This document shows, piece after piece, positions 7,867-16,564 of a stretch of 21,115 nucleotides of DNA (position 1 is the stretch's first letter; every line of letters begins with the position of its first letter). Below the pieces are notes generated by a model. It was given only the letters and a program-made list of their open reading frames with translations. It searched no databases and had not been told where the DNA came from. The translations under genes and the position numbers were made by a program. This stretch comes from a virus. The stretch is from positions 1 to 21,115 of IMG/VR virus record IMGVR_UViG_3300029911_001233. One strand, written 5' to 3'.

Positions 7867-7944
7867 TTTAACAGATTATTTAAAAAATCCTATATATTAA
7901 ACACAATACTATTGAATACTAACTTAACTAATAAAAAATAATTT

Positions 7945-8553
7945 ATGACTAAAAATATGAATAACGAAGAATTAAGCTATTGGTTTATAAATAAAATATC
8001 ATCTTGCTATCCTGTCAAACCTATTATAAATAATAAATATATATTCTGGTACTACGATGACCAATTTATTAGAAAAATTAAAATTGGTAAAATAAATAAA
8101 CAAAAAGTAAATAATCCTAAAGAAATTAATGGTTTTTGTTTATTCGAACAAGATATCATAAATAAAGAAATATGCTTTGACTATAATGAAATCTGGTCAG
8201 TTTTTTATGAAAATTATTCAAATAACTTTGAAGATATTCAATTCCTTATGATTGATGCATTAAAATCAACAGAATTTAAATCATTCACACCAGTTAAATA
8301 TATGAGTATGAGTATGAGCGTGCTTACAAAAAAAGAAAAAAATCAAATTAAAACAAAAATAAAAATTATATTATCTAAAAATCAATTAAAACAAAAATTA
8401 AAATTAAAAGAAAAAAAGAAAAAAAATATGTTAATATTACCATCATATTATTTTAAATTCACTAAATTAAAATTATCACAATACATGTTTAGCGAATTCG
8501 CTGAAGTAGGAGTAGATCAAGAAAATTATTCAGAAATTTATATACCTAATTAA
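7945..8553 (+). CDS. Array-family protein, diverged copy 3 with Lys-rich tail
   Basis: A 202-residue protein; MNNEELSYWF at residue 5 (7957) is an equally good start and matches the paralogues. Residues 5-105 are the family domain (SSCYPVK, YIFWYYDDQFIRK, GFCLFEQD, FDYNEIWSVF). The extra 95 residues are Lys-rich. Cut every 22 residues from position 105 they give ALKSTEFKSFTP, LTKKEKNQIKTK, KQKLKLKEKKKK, KFTKLKLSQYMF and ENYSEIYIPN, several with Lys, Leu and Tyr where [12 protein letters not shown] has them. I read this tentatively as an eroded five-unit array. The upstream ACAATACTATTGAA sequence recurs before the next gene. Confidence 0.75.
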   Translation: MTKNMNNEELSYWFINKISSCYPVKPIINNKYIFWYYDDQFIRKIKIGKINKQKVNNPKEINGFCLFEQDIINKEICFDYNEIWSVFYENYSNNFEDIQFLMIDALKSTEFKSFTPVKYMSMSMSVLTKKEKNQIKTKIKIILSKNQLKQKLKLKEKKKKNMLILPSYYFKFTKLKLSQYMFSEFAEVGVDQENYSEIYIPN

Positions 8554-8636
8554 AATTATAAATCATTAATTATTAAATATTAAATACAATACTATTGAAG
8601 ACGCATTCCTAATTATAAATTTAAAATATATGAGAT

Positions 8637-10224
<1,588 letters not shown>

Positions 10225-10309
10225 GCCAATTCTTTATTAGAATAATCTAATGATATTTTTATTAAAATAATCTGATGCTATTCTTTCAATGTATTTTATA
10301 TATTTCATA

Positions 10310-10648
10310 TTATATGTTTTTGTTAATATCTCCTATAAGAATTTTATATACTATTATCATATCATTATCACTTACAGTATCTTTATATTTATTAACTATA
10401 TTTATTAACCTATTTTTTAATTTTGCTTCATCTACTGATAAATTTACTGTCGAATAATTTTGTTCTACAATAACATCATTTAAAATGTTTCTTAACATTT
10501 CATGATTAGAAAATTTTTGTGCTGATTTATACTTATTGAAATCATTAATAAATTCATCTAATTCTTTTTCAAAATCACTTGTTTCATTACCTGTGTACCA
10601 ACTTTTAAATTCTATGATAAAGTTATCAAAATATTTTAATTTTTTCAT
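10310..10648 (-). CDS. Tagged unknown protein (MKKLKYF start), 112 residues
   Basis: The MKKLKYFDNF start is a member of the MKxIKxFE tag series. The rest is helical and charged. Residues about 49-105 (LRNILNDVIVEQNYSTVNLSVDEAKLKNRLINIVNKYKDTVSDNDMIIVYKI) correspond to about residues 65-130 of the larger protein at 14900-15736. The copy stops right where the larger protein passes into its second domain, so this is a free-standing version of that first domain. It lacks the FNL-type end. A TTTAATATATAAG element lies just upstream. Function unknown. Confidence 0.72.
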   Translation of the reverse strand: MKKLKYFDNFIIEFKSWYTGNETSDFEKELDEFINDFNKYKSAQKFSNHEMLRNILNDVIVEQNYSTVNLSVDEAKLKNRLINIVNKYKDTVSDNDMIIVYKILIGDINKNI

Positions 10649-10660
10649 AGTTTTTTATTC

Positions 10661-11359
10661 TTATATATTAAATTGATTAGCATAATATTTTATAGGATTA
10701 TTTATTTTTAACCATTCATTATACCATAACCTATATCCTTCTATATCACGATAAGGTAATTTATTACCACTACAATTTAATTCGACTACTGAATCAGGTA
10801 ATTCAGGTAACTCACCCAAATCATTATCACTACAATTTAATTCTTCTAATGTATCAGGAATTTTCGGTAAAAATTTTAAGTTATTATCTGAACAGTCTAA
10901 AAACTCTAATTTATTAGGTAAATCAGGTAATTCATATAATTCATTTCCTATGCAGTATAATTCTATTAATGATTTAGGTAATATAGGTAATTTTTTTAAT
11001 GTATTATTTGAACAATGCAAATCTATTAAAGTATCTGGCAATTTTCCTAATATATATAAATCATCTTCACAACAAGATAAATATTCTAATTTATCTGGCA
11101 ATTTAGGTAATTTTCCTAATACATTATTCGAACATGCTAATTTTTTTAATGTATTCGGTAATTTAGGTAAAGAAAGTAATATATTATCCCAGCAATATAA
11201 CTCTATTAAATTTTTTGGTAACTCTGGTAACTTTCTTAAATTATTCGAATGACAAGATAATATAGTTAGTGTAACTGCTAACTCAGGTAATTCATATAAA
11301 TCTTGTTCTGATAAATCTAATTTTGTTATTGCATTTTCAAAGTATTTAATATATTTCAT
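10661..11359 (-). CDS. Tagged leucine-rich repeat protein
   Basis: A 232-residue protein. Start tag MKYIKYFEN, then nine to ten 20-residue leucine-rich repeats of the pattern LxCxxNxLxxLPxLPxxLxx (for example LNCSDNDLGELPELPDSVVE), similar in rhythm to bacterial YopM/IpaH-type LRRs, then a C-cap (LPYRDIEGYRLWYNEWLK) and the end NQFNI. Such repeats bind proteins, so a host-protein-binding role is plausible but inferred. There is no catalytic domain. The small gene at 14715-14903 has the same start, cap and end with a single repeat. A TTTAATATATATTAT element lies upstream. Confidence 0.85.
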   Translation of the reverse strand: MKYIKYFENAITKLDLSEQDLYELPELAVTLTILSCHSNNLRKLPELPKNLIELYCWDNILLSLPKLPNTLKKLACSNNVLGKLPKLPDKLEYLSCCEDDLYILGKLPDTLIDLHCSNNTLKKLPILPKSLIELYCIGNELYELPDLPNKLEFLDCSDNNLKFLPKIPDTLEELNCSDNDLGELPELPDSVVELNCSGNKLPYRDIEGYRLWYNEWLKINNPIKYYANQFNI

Positions 11360-11396
11360 ACTATTTTTTATAATATATATTAAAAATTAAATTATA

Positions 11397-11425
11397 AAAA
11401 AAGAAGAACCTATTGTCCTTCTTTT
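11397..11425 (-). terminator. Hairpin terminator
   Basis: AAAAGAAG and CTTCTTTT are complementary around a 13-base loop. It lies below the possible small gene at 11438-11536. Confidence 0.5.
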
Positions 11426-11437
11426 AAATTAAAATAT

Positions 11438-11536
11438 TCATTTTTTATAGCTATACATTCCTTTCTCATTATTATAACGAGAAGTACTATTTAAATTTTT
11501 CCATGTCAAATTTTTTGCGTAAATTTCTAATTTCAC
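11438..11536 (-). CDS. Possible 32-residue peptide gene or gene remnant
   Basis: A GTG-started frame reads VKLEIYAKNLTWKNLNSTSRYNNEKGMYSYKK and stops just before a hairpin terminator. The composition is protein-like rather than the low-complexity text typical of chance frames here, and the terminator argues that something ends at this point. It may be the last part of a lost gene, since no ATG or tag sequence is found upstream. Confidence 0.35.
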   Translation of the reverse strand: MKLEIYAKNLTWKNLNSTSRYNNEKGMYSYKK

Positions 11537-11552
11537 ATTTTTTTATTTTTTT

Positions 11553-11957
11553 TTATATATTGAAATTTTTAGCTGCTCTTACTATCTCAAATGTTCCATT
11601 TTTTACTTGCTTAATATATATACTAAGATCTTTTTTTAAATCTTTTAATAACTGTAATATTTCTCTATAAATTTTTTTATCATCACTATCACTCATTTCA
11701 TCCTTTATTTCAATTATCCTATCCTTTAAATCAATAATATCCCAATCATATGTAACTATAAAATTATAATCACGAGTTAAACATATCCTATATATTTCTC
11801 CTCCTTGATAAGGGTCTTGATATTCCTCTAAAACTTCTATATCATCATAAATAGAATCTAAAGGAAGATCTTCTATAGAATCTACACCTAAATCATCACT
11901 AGTTAATATTAATCCTTTATTCAATTTATTCTCATATAATTTAAATGCTGTTATCAT
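11553..11957 (-). CDS. Unknown protein ending NFNI, second-domain type
   Basis: A 134-residue protein starting MITAFKLYENKLNKGLILTSDDLG and ending VRAAKNFNI. Most of it matches the second half of the 14900-15736 protein: KGLILTSDDLG/NGLVLTKKNLG, YRICLTRDYNFIVTYDWDIIDL/YKIWLTPDYNFIVAKDNEIIDL, and a final long helix LKDLKKDLSIYIKQVKNGTFEI/LEVKNKLNDYIKKAKNGELKI. So this is the stand-alone second domain. The fold and function are not recognised. Two tandem copies of the TGTAATGCTATATATTAATT element lie upstream (11974-12065). Confidence 0.75.
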   Translation of the reverse strand: MITAFKLYENKLNKGLILTSDDLGVDSIEDLPLDSIYDDIEVLEEYQDPYQGGEIYRICLTRDYNFIVTYDWDIIDLKDRIIEIKDEMSDSDDKKIYREILQLLKDLKKDLSIYIKQVKNGTFEIVRAAKNFNI

Positions 11958-11973
11958 TTACTTCTGATTTTTT

Positions 11974-12065
11974 ATTGTAATGCTATATATTAATTAAAAT
12001 ATCTTATTTTTTTTATACTTCCCATTTTCATTATTGTAATGCTATATATTAATTAAAATATCTTA
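11974..12065 (-). promoter_or_regulatory. Two tandem copies of the TAATTAATATATAGCATTACA element
   Basis: The same roughly 30-base AT element occurs at 11974-12005 and 12033-12065, before the 11957 start. It recurs at 13148-13179, 16307-16334, 16353-16377, 16992-17017 and 17040-17065, always upstream of a tagged minus-strand gene. The core TTAATATATA is shared with the promoter-like stretches of other tagged genes. A phage-specific promoter is the simplest explanation. Confidence 0.5.
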
Positions 12066-12075
12066 TTTTTTATTA

Positions 12076-13134
12076 TTACATATTAAAGTTACCAATATCA
12101 TGTAATACTTCCCATTCATTATATAACTCTGGAAAATCTTTTTTAATTATTTTTTTATTTTCATCAGTTAATAAATCAAATGGATAATTATCAGAGAATA
12201 TTTTTAGCATAAATTTATTTTTATTTTTATCAGATAATAAATCAATTTGAGTTTTTCCAATTTCTATATTAGGAACTTTCAATATTTTTTCTATGAATCC
12301 TATAATATTAGTTTTACAAGCTATTAATATCGCTGTTATACCAATAGAATTCGAATTATTTATAGTTTCTTGATGCTCTTTAGAATTTAATATATTATTA
12401 ACAATACCTTGATATTTTGATACTATATCATAATCAAAATATTTTGATATTTCAAGTTTTTTTGCTAAGTTTTTTACACAATCTAAATTCAAAGAGGCTT
12501 GTGATTTTTTATTTTTAAATCTATAAATTATTTTTTTTGTATTTTTATCTAATTCATAATATTGATTAAATGTATATAATAATTTCATCAAAATAGTATT
12601 ATCAATAATAGTATTATCAATATCATTTTCTTTTTCATTAAAGTTATCAGCCTGATAAATACCAATATTATATGGATCGAAAATATAATAAAAGAAATTT
12701 GATATATCTTTCTTTATACTATTCCAATCTATTTCTTTACGATTATTATCTTCTTTATCATATTCATTTATATTAAATAACATAATATCTAAATTAATAC
12801 AACCATTAGAACAAGTTGGAAATCTATCAAACTCATAACCATGCGTATTGCAATCTCTATCATCACTAAATTCTATATGCATTTTAATACCTAAATATAT
12901 AATATCAAATTCTGCAGCTTTTAAATAAGTATGCAATGTATACTTTGTTCTATAATCATTATACTTTGTTCTATAATCATTATATTTATATTTAATTGTA
13001 TTATTTTTATATGCATCATCAATACTTGTTGTTGATATATAATTTTTTAATTTATCTGATATTAAATCTACTAAACCGTCTACTTTGTTATTGTTAAGCG
13101 TATTAAACTCTTCAAATAATTTTATACTTTTCAT
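12076..13134 (-). CDS. Large tagged protein with a possible ankyrin-like segment
   Basis: A 352-residue protein. Start tag MKSIKLFEEFN and end GNFNM place it in the tagged series. Residues about 46-60 contain a direct duplication (KYNDYRTKYNDYRTKY) from an 18-base tandem repeat. A region with scattered Cys (CNTHGYEF, FPTCSNGCINLD) is followed by a long helical stretch. Near residue 270, NSIGITAILIACKTNIIGFIEKILKVPNIEIG resembles one degenerate ankyrin repeat (G-T-A-L-x-x-A ... LL). No enzyme motif is seen. Upstream lies one copy of the shared AT promoter-like element. Confidence 0.72.
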   Translation of the reverse strand: MKSIKLFEEFNTLNNNKVDGLVDLISDKLKNYISTTSIDDAYKNNTIKYKYNDYRTKYNDYRTKYTLHTYLKAAEFDIIYLGIKMHIEFSDDRDCNTHGYEFDRFPTCSNGCINLDIMLFNINEYDKEDNNRKEIDWNSIKKDISNFFYYIFDPYNIGIYQADNFNEKENDIDNTIIDNTILMKLLYTFNQYYELDKNTKKIIYRFKNKKSQASLNLDCVKNLAKKLEISKYFDYDIVSKYQGIVNNILNSKEHQETINNSNSIGITAILIACKTNIIGFIEKILKVPNIEIGKTQIDLLSDKNKNKFMLKIFSDNYPFDLLTDENKKIIKKDFPELYNEWEVLHDIGNFNM

Positions 13135-13147
13135 AATTTTATTTTTT

Positions 13148-13179
13148 TTGTAATGCTATATATTAATTAAAATATCTTA
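13148..13179 (-). promoter_or_regulatory. Copy of the TAATTAATATATAGCATTACA element
   Basis: Upstream of the 13134 start; near-identical to the copies at 11974-12065. Confidence 0.5.
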
Positions 13180-13265
13180 TTTTTTTATACGAATATTAAT
13201 GCTATGTAAAATAACCTAACTATTAAAGACGCGTCACTAAATAAAAATATCTGGTGAAAATCCTT

Positions 13266-13635
13266 AAAAATTTTTCCCGAAAAAATTTTTTAAATTTGAT
13301 TCCTAACTAATTTATACAGTATATTAAACTATATCCAAAATTTTGAAATATATCTATAAAAAAACTCACAAAATACTCTAAAAATTTTTCCAAAAAAAAA
13401 ATTGAAATTCAAAATATATGACAAAATTACTTAAAAATTTTTCCAAAAAAAAAAATTCAAACTCAAATTTATTATAAATTTATTCTGAGTAAAATACTCT
13501 AAAAATTTTTCCAAAAAAAAAAATTCAAATTTGATATAATAATTCTTAAAAAAAAATTCAAACTTGATATAACAATTCATGAGAAATTTTTTCCAAAAAA
13601 AAAATTCAAACTTGATATAACAATTCATGAGAAAT
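13266..13635. repeat. A-tract repeat cluster, non-coding
   Basis: Five irregularly spaced copies of AAAAATTTTTCC followed by 7-11 A and usually TTCAAA (near 13266, 13380, 13433, 13501, 13582), plus two copies of CTTGATATAACAATTCATG (13562 and 13609 areas). An open frame crosses part of it but is pure Phe/Lys low complexity. Extreme A-tracts could bend or melt DNA; an origin is conceivable, not shown. Confidence 0.6.
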
Positions 13636-13735
13636 TTCATGGGATTAAATGTTAACAAATATTAACAATTTTCGCCATGGCTGCCCTATACCTGTCTATA
13701 CACCCTATACACGCAAGTCGTTCAACACCATCTCC

Positions 13736-13894
13736 AAGTCTACTACACAAGTGTTCATGAACATCCGACTGAAGTGTTCATTCGTGTTAACACTTAGTAA
13801 GTAGTCATAGACTTTTGCGCGTCATGTTCTCCGACAAATGTTCATGAACTTCTTCGCTCCCTCTCTTCATGAACAATCTCGTGAAGAAGTCTAT
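13736..13894. ncRNA. Candidate structured RNA with competing stems
   Basis: This stretch is GC-richer than its surroundings and dense in complementary arms: AAGTCTACTAC (13736-13746) with GTAG-TCA-TAGACTT (13801-13814), AAGTGTT (13749-13755) with AACACTT (13789-13795), ATAGACTT (13807-13814) with AAGTCTAT (13887-13894), and TGTTCATGAA (13839-13848) with TTCATGAACA (13866-13875). The arm at 13807-13814 can pair either upstream or downstream, not both. The strand of transcription is unknown. Confidence 0.45.
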
Positions 13895-13971
13895 AAAAAT
13901 TCACAATAGTTCTCTCATAGCTATCAGATACCTTAGCAGCACTAATTTATATTGATACCAGATACCATCCA

Positions 13972-13997
13972 GTGGGTAGCACCCCAGTAGTGCCCAC
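13972..13997. other. GC-rich hairpin
   Basis: GTGG-GTA-GCAC, loop CCCAGTA, then GTGC-CCAC: an eight-base stem with a three-base bulge in otherwise AT-rich DNA. Between here and 14234 I see only short alternating TATA-type palindromes. Confidence 0.45.
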
Positions 13998-14233
13998 ATC
14001 ATGGTGAATAGTACTCATATCACAAGGTAGATATAAGTATATCATAGTAATAACTATTCATAGTATTATAATCAATGACATCAGTATAGTTATATGTATA
14101 AACTTATGAGTATAATAATCTACTGTATAGTATATGTATATACATATAAAGATATACTGTGTAGTGTATAGATAATAATACTATGAGTAGTGTAGATGTT
14201 AGTGTAGTGATCAATCAGTCTATGTGTATAGAA

Positions 14234-14573
14234 AATGTCTATGACATTTGTGTGGACGTGTTGTCCTTATGATTGTCCTTATGATTGTCCTTATGATATG
14301 TTAAGGTAAATGTCTATGACATTTGTGTGGACGTGTTGTCCTTATGATTGTCCTTATGATTGTCCTTATGATTGTCCTTATGATTGTCCTTATGATTGTC
14401 CTTATGATTGTCCTTATGATTGTCCTTATGATTGTCCTTATGATTGTCCTTATGATATGTTAAGGTAAATGTTTATGACATTTGCATGTAAGTATTGTCC
14501 TTATGATTGTCCTTATGATATGTTAAGGTAAATGTCTATGACATTTATGTGGACACGTGTGTACATATATTAA
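14234..14573 (+). repeat. Modular repeat: hairpin plus 12-bp units; four head-to-tail mini reading frames
   Basis: Each module starts with the hairpin AAATGTC-TAT-GACATTT, followed by a variable number of 12-base TTGTCCTTATGA units (3, 10 and 2 copies) and TATGTTAAGGT; a fourth module has no units. On the plus strand each module is a complete small frame, 14235-14309, 14310-14468, 14469-14531 and 14532-14573, with each TAA directly followed by the next ATG. The peptides have the form MSMTFVWTC-(CPYD)n-MLR. The 12-base repeat leaves another frame open too (IVLM), so coding is unproven. The last unit and TTAAGG can form a CCTTA/TAAGG stem. Confidence 0.6.
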
Positions 14574-14694
14574 GTTATATATAATGGTAAGCACACATAT
14601 GTTATAATATGTGGTCGCATTGTTATTATTTATATGTTAAACTTCTTAGTGTTGTTAATTACTTCTGGATGATGTATGGATATACCTATCTATT

Positions 14695-14718
14695 TTAGAA
14701 GTGTTTAATATGTTTCAT
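14695..14718 (-). pseudogene. Vestigial start of a third tagged gene
   Basis: Overlapping the stop of the 14715-14903 gene in ATGA, the minus strand reads MKHIKHF and then TAA. This is the N-terminal tag of the family with the remainder missing, a leftover cassette start. Confidence 0.55.
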
Positions 14719-14903
14719 AGGTTAAATTTATTAGTCATTGAATTAAAGTACCATTCTTTATATCCATCAAGGTTACCATATGGTAAATAATTATCGTTAC
14801 AATATAATGTTTTTAATGAGTCAGGTAATTTTGGTAGTTCAGTTAATTCTTTATTAGAATAGAATATGAAGTCTACTTTTTCGAAGTGTTTAATATATTT
14901 CAT
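14715..14903 (-). CDS. Mini tagged LRR protein, 62 residues
   Basis: MKYIKHFEKVDFIFYSNKELTELPKLPDSLKTLYCNDN, then the cap LPYGNLDGYKEWYF and the end NKFNL. It has the same start tag, LRR signature, C-cap and end tag as the 232-residue LRR protein at 10661-11359 but only about one repeat, so it looks like a repeat-contracted paralogue. One LRR is too few for a normal solenoid; it may be a relic or may act through its ends. Its ATG overlaps the stop of the upstream gene (ATGA), so the two are translationally coupled. Confidence 0.7.
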   Translation of the reverse strand: MKYIKHFEKVDFIFYSNKELTELPKLPDSLKTLYCNDNYLPYGNLDGYKEWYFNSMTNKFNL

Positions 14904-15736
14904 AGGTTAAATTTATTTGCATTCATTTCTATTTTTAATTCTCCGTTTTTAGCTTTTTTTATATAATCATTAAGCTTATTTTTTACTTCTAATATTATTT
15001 TTATACGATCTGTTATAATTTTTATTTCACCAGAATACATAGTACTACCAAATTGATTTTTTTGATTACCTTTTTCGTCATGATGATCAGGATTAAAATT
15101 CATTTTATAATATCTTTTCATACTACGTATCATAGAATCTAAATCAATAATTTCATTATCTTTTGCAACTATAAAATTATAATCAGGAGTTAACCATATT
15201 TTATATTGCCATTGTCCTATCTGTGTTCCCCCAAAATTTATACTTTGTGGATCAACATCAGATGTATATAATAATTTTAAATCATAATTTAAATCTGTTA
15301 TTGTTTCAAATTTACTAAGTCCCAAATTTTTTTTAGTTAAAACTAATCCGTTATTTATATTTTTGTCATATATTTTATAACTCATTATTATATGTTCCAT
15401 ATCCATTGTACTTAATATATTTCGATATTTATAATATAATTTTTCAAGTGTTTTATATAAATTTAATTTTTCTGTAGATAAATTTGAAGTCGAATTATAA
15501 TGATTTAATATATCATAAAAAAATGTTCTAACATCATTTATTATAGAATCTTCTTTTATAGTATGCTTAATATAGTTATTAGATAATTTTGATGAACTAT
15601 TTGGTATATTTTTTGATTTTTCATAATTATTTATATCTTTATACTCATCTATTATTTTACATATTTCATATTCGAATTTTGTAATATCATTATTACTTTC
15701 ATATATAAATTTAATAAAATCTTTAATTTTTCTCAT
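14900..15736 (-). CDS. Two-domain tagged protein, 278 residues
   Basis: The start MRKIKDFIKFIYE is a variant of the tag; the end NANKFNL is canonical. Residues about 60-130 match the 112-residue protein at 10310-10648; residues about 115-278 match the 134-residue protein at 11553-11957 (NGLVLTKKNLG, YKIWLTPDYNFIVAKDNEIIDL, KKAKNGELKI). The joint is at YKIYDKNINNG. An insertion (about MNFNPDHHDEKGNQKNQFG) distinguishes it from the short relative. The function of both domains is unknown. It heads a coupled pair with the mini-LRR gene. Two TTAATATATAA-type stretches lie upstream. Confidence 0.75.
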   Translation of the reverse strand: MRKIKDFIKFIYESNNDITKFEYEICKIIDEYKDINNYEKSKNIPNSSSKLSNNYIKHTIKEDSIINDVRTFFYDILNHYNSTSNLSTEKLNLYKTLEKLYYKYRNILSTMDMEHIIMSYKIYDKNINNGLVLTKKNLGLSKFETITDLNYDLKLLYTSDVDPQSINFGGTQIGQWQYKIWLTPDYNFIVAKDNEIIDLDSMIRSMKRYYKMNFNPDHHDEKGNQKNQFGSTMYSGEIKIITDRIKIILEVKNKLNDYIKKAKNGELKIEMNANKFNL

Positions 15737-15837
15737 ATGATATATTATATTAATTATTTTTTTATTTATCTCACTATTAAAATTTATTACTCTTATATAT
15801 TAATTATTTTTTTTATTTATCTCACTTAACATATAAC

Positions 15838-15870
15838 AAAAAATGTGAACCTTATCAGTTCACATTTTTT
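15838..15870 (-). terminator. Terminator hairpin, orientation A
   Basis: AAAAAATGTGAAC, loop CTTATCA, GTTCACATTTTTT, downstream of the first ankyrin gene. Its counterpart at 16514-16546 is its exact reverse complement. Confidence 0.75.
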
Positions 15871-15927
15871 ATATTAATGTCAATATTAATTAGTCTCCTA
15901 AAACACTATGGTGAACATTACCAAAAA

Positions 15928-16287
15928 TTAAATGTTTATGTGGTATTTATCTTTAGCTCCATATTCTCTTAATAAAAGCAAAATAGCTGCAGATCCTGAT
16001 GACAAAGCATAATCAGTAGGAGTATAACCTTGTTCATCTTCTTCATTGACATCAGCACCAAGTTTAATTAAATCTTCTACTGCTTTTATATCTTGATGTT
16101 TAATTGCATCTATTAATTCAGTTGAACCATTTTCTGGGCCAGCACCAGATACTCTATTTTTATGATATTTATAATCATATTCTGAATCAGTATTAAAACC
16201 AGCAATGTTTTCTCTGTTTTTATAAGCATAATCATATTCTGAATCAGTATCAGTATTAAAATCTTCAAACGTTTTTAATTTTTTCAT
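15928..16287 (-). CDS. Tagged ankyrin-repeat protein A
   Basis: A 119-residue protein. Start tag MKKLKTFEDFN, then two imperfect copies of DSEYDYxYxKNR, then about two ankyrin repeats: STELIDAIKHQDIKAVEDLIKLGADVNEEDEQG and YTPTDYALSSGSAAILLLLREYGA. It ends KDKYHINI. After the stop, another frame still reads FGNVHHSVLGD and a stop, the C-terminal end of the sister gene at 16565, so its 3' end was altered after duplication. Ankyrin repeats bind proteins; the target is unknown. Confidence 0.82.
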   Translation of the reverse strand: MKKLKTFEDFNTDTDSEYDYAYKNRENIAGFNTDSEYDYKYHKNRVSGAGPENGSTELIDAIKHQDIKAVEDLIKLGADVNEEDEQGYTPTDYALSSGSAAILLLLREYGAKDKYHINI

Positions 16288-16306
16288 ATTTTTAATTTTT
16301 TTTTTT

Positions 16307-16377
16307 TGTAATGTTATATATTAATTAAAATATATTATTTTTTATTTTTTTTTTGTAATGCTATATATTAATTAAAA
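16307..16377 (-). promoter_or_regulatory. Two copies of the TTAATTAATATATA(G/A)CATTACA element
   Basis: Copies at 16307-16334 and 16353-16377, upstream of ankyrin gene A. An ACCGAACATTATTGTGGTG motif (16394-16412) lies just beyond, shared with the arms at 17075 and 17741. Confidence 0.5.
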
Positions 16378-16513
16378 AAATTCATTTTTTATTTACCGAA
16401 CATTATTGTGGTGTATCAAATTTATTAACATTATAAGAATATAAGATTAATGGTACCAGAAGAAATTTAAATATTTAAAATGAGTAAACTCACTAACAAA
16501 TTTAACATATAAC

Positions 16514-16546
16514 AAAAAATGTGAACTGATAAGGTTCACATTTTTT
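16514..16546 (-). terminator. Terminator hairpin, orientation B
   Basis: AAAAAATGTGAAC, loop TGATAAG, GTTCACATTTTTT. It is the exact reverse complement of 15838-15870, although the flanking DNA on both sides is in the same orientation. Confidence 0.75.
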
Positions 16547-16564
16547 ATTTAATGTCAATATTAA

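Noticed and set aside
10275-10457. Plus-strand hydrophobic 60-residue frame
   Set aside because: Antisense to the tagged gene at 10310-10648, whose family match is convincing.
13431-13658. 75-residue Phe/Lys-rich minus-strand frame
   Set aside because: It merely translates A-tract repeats and resembles no protein.
13640-14230. tRNA genes in the GC-richer stretch
   Set aside because: I looked for a cloverleaf and a GTTCRANNC T-arm and found none that fit; the hairpins have the wrong spacing.
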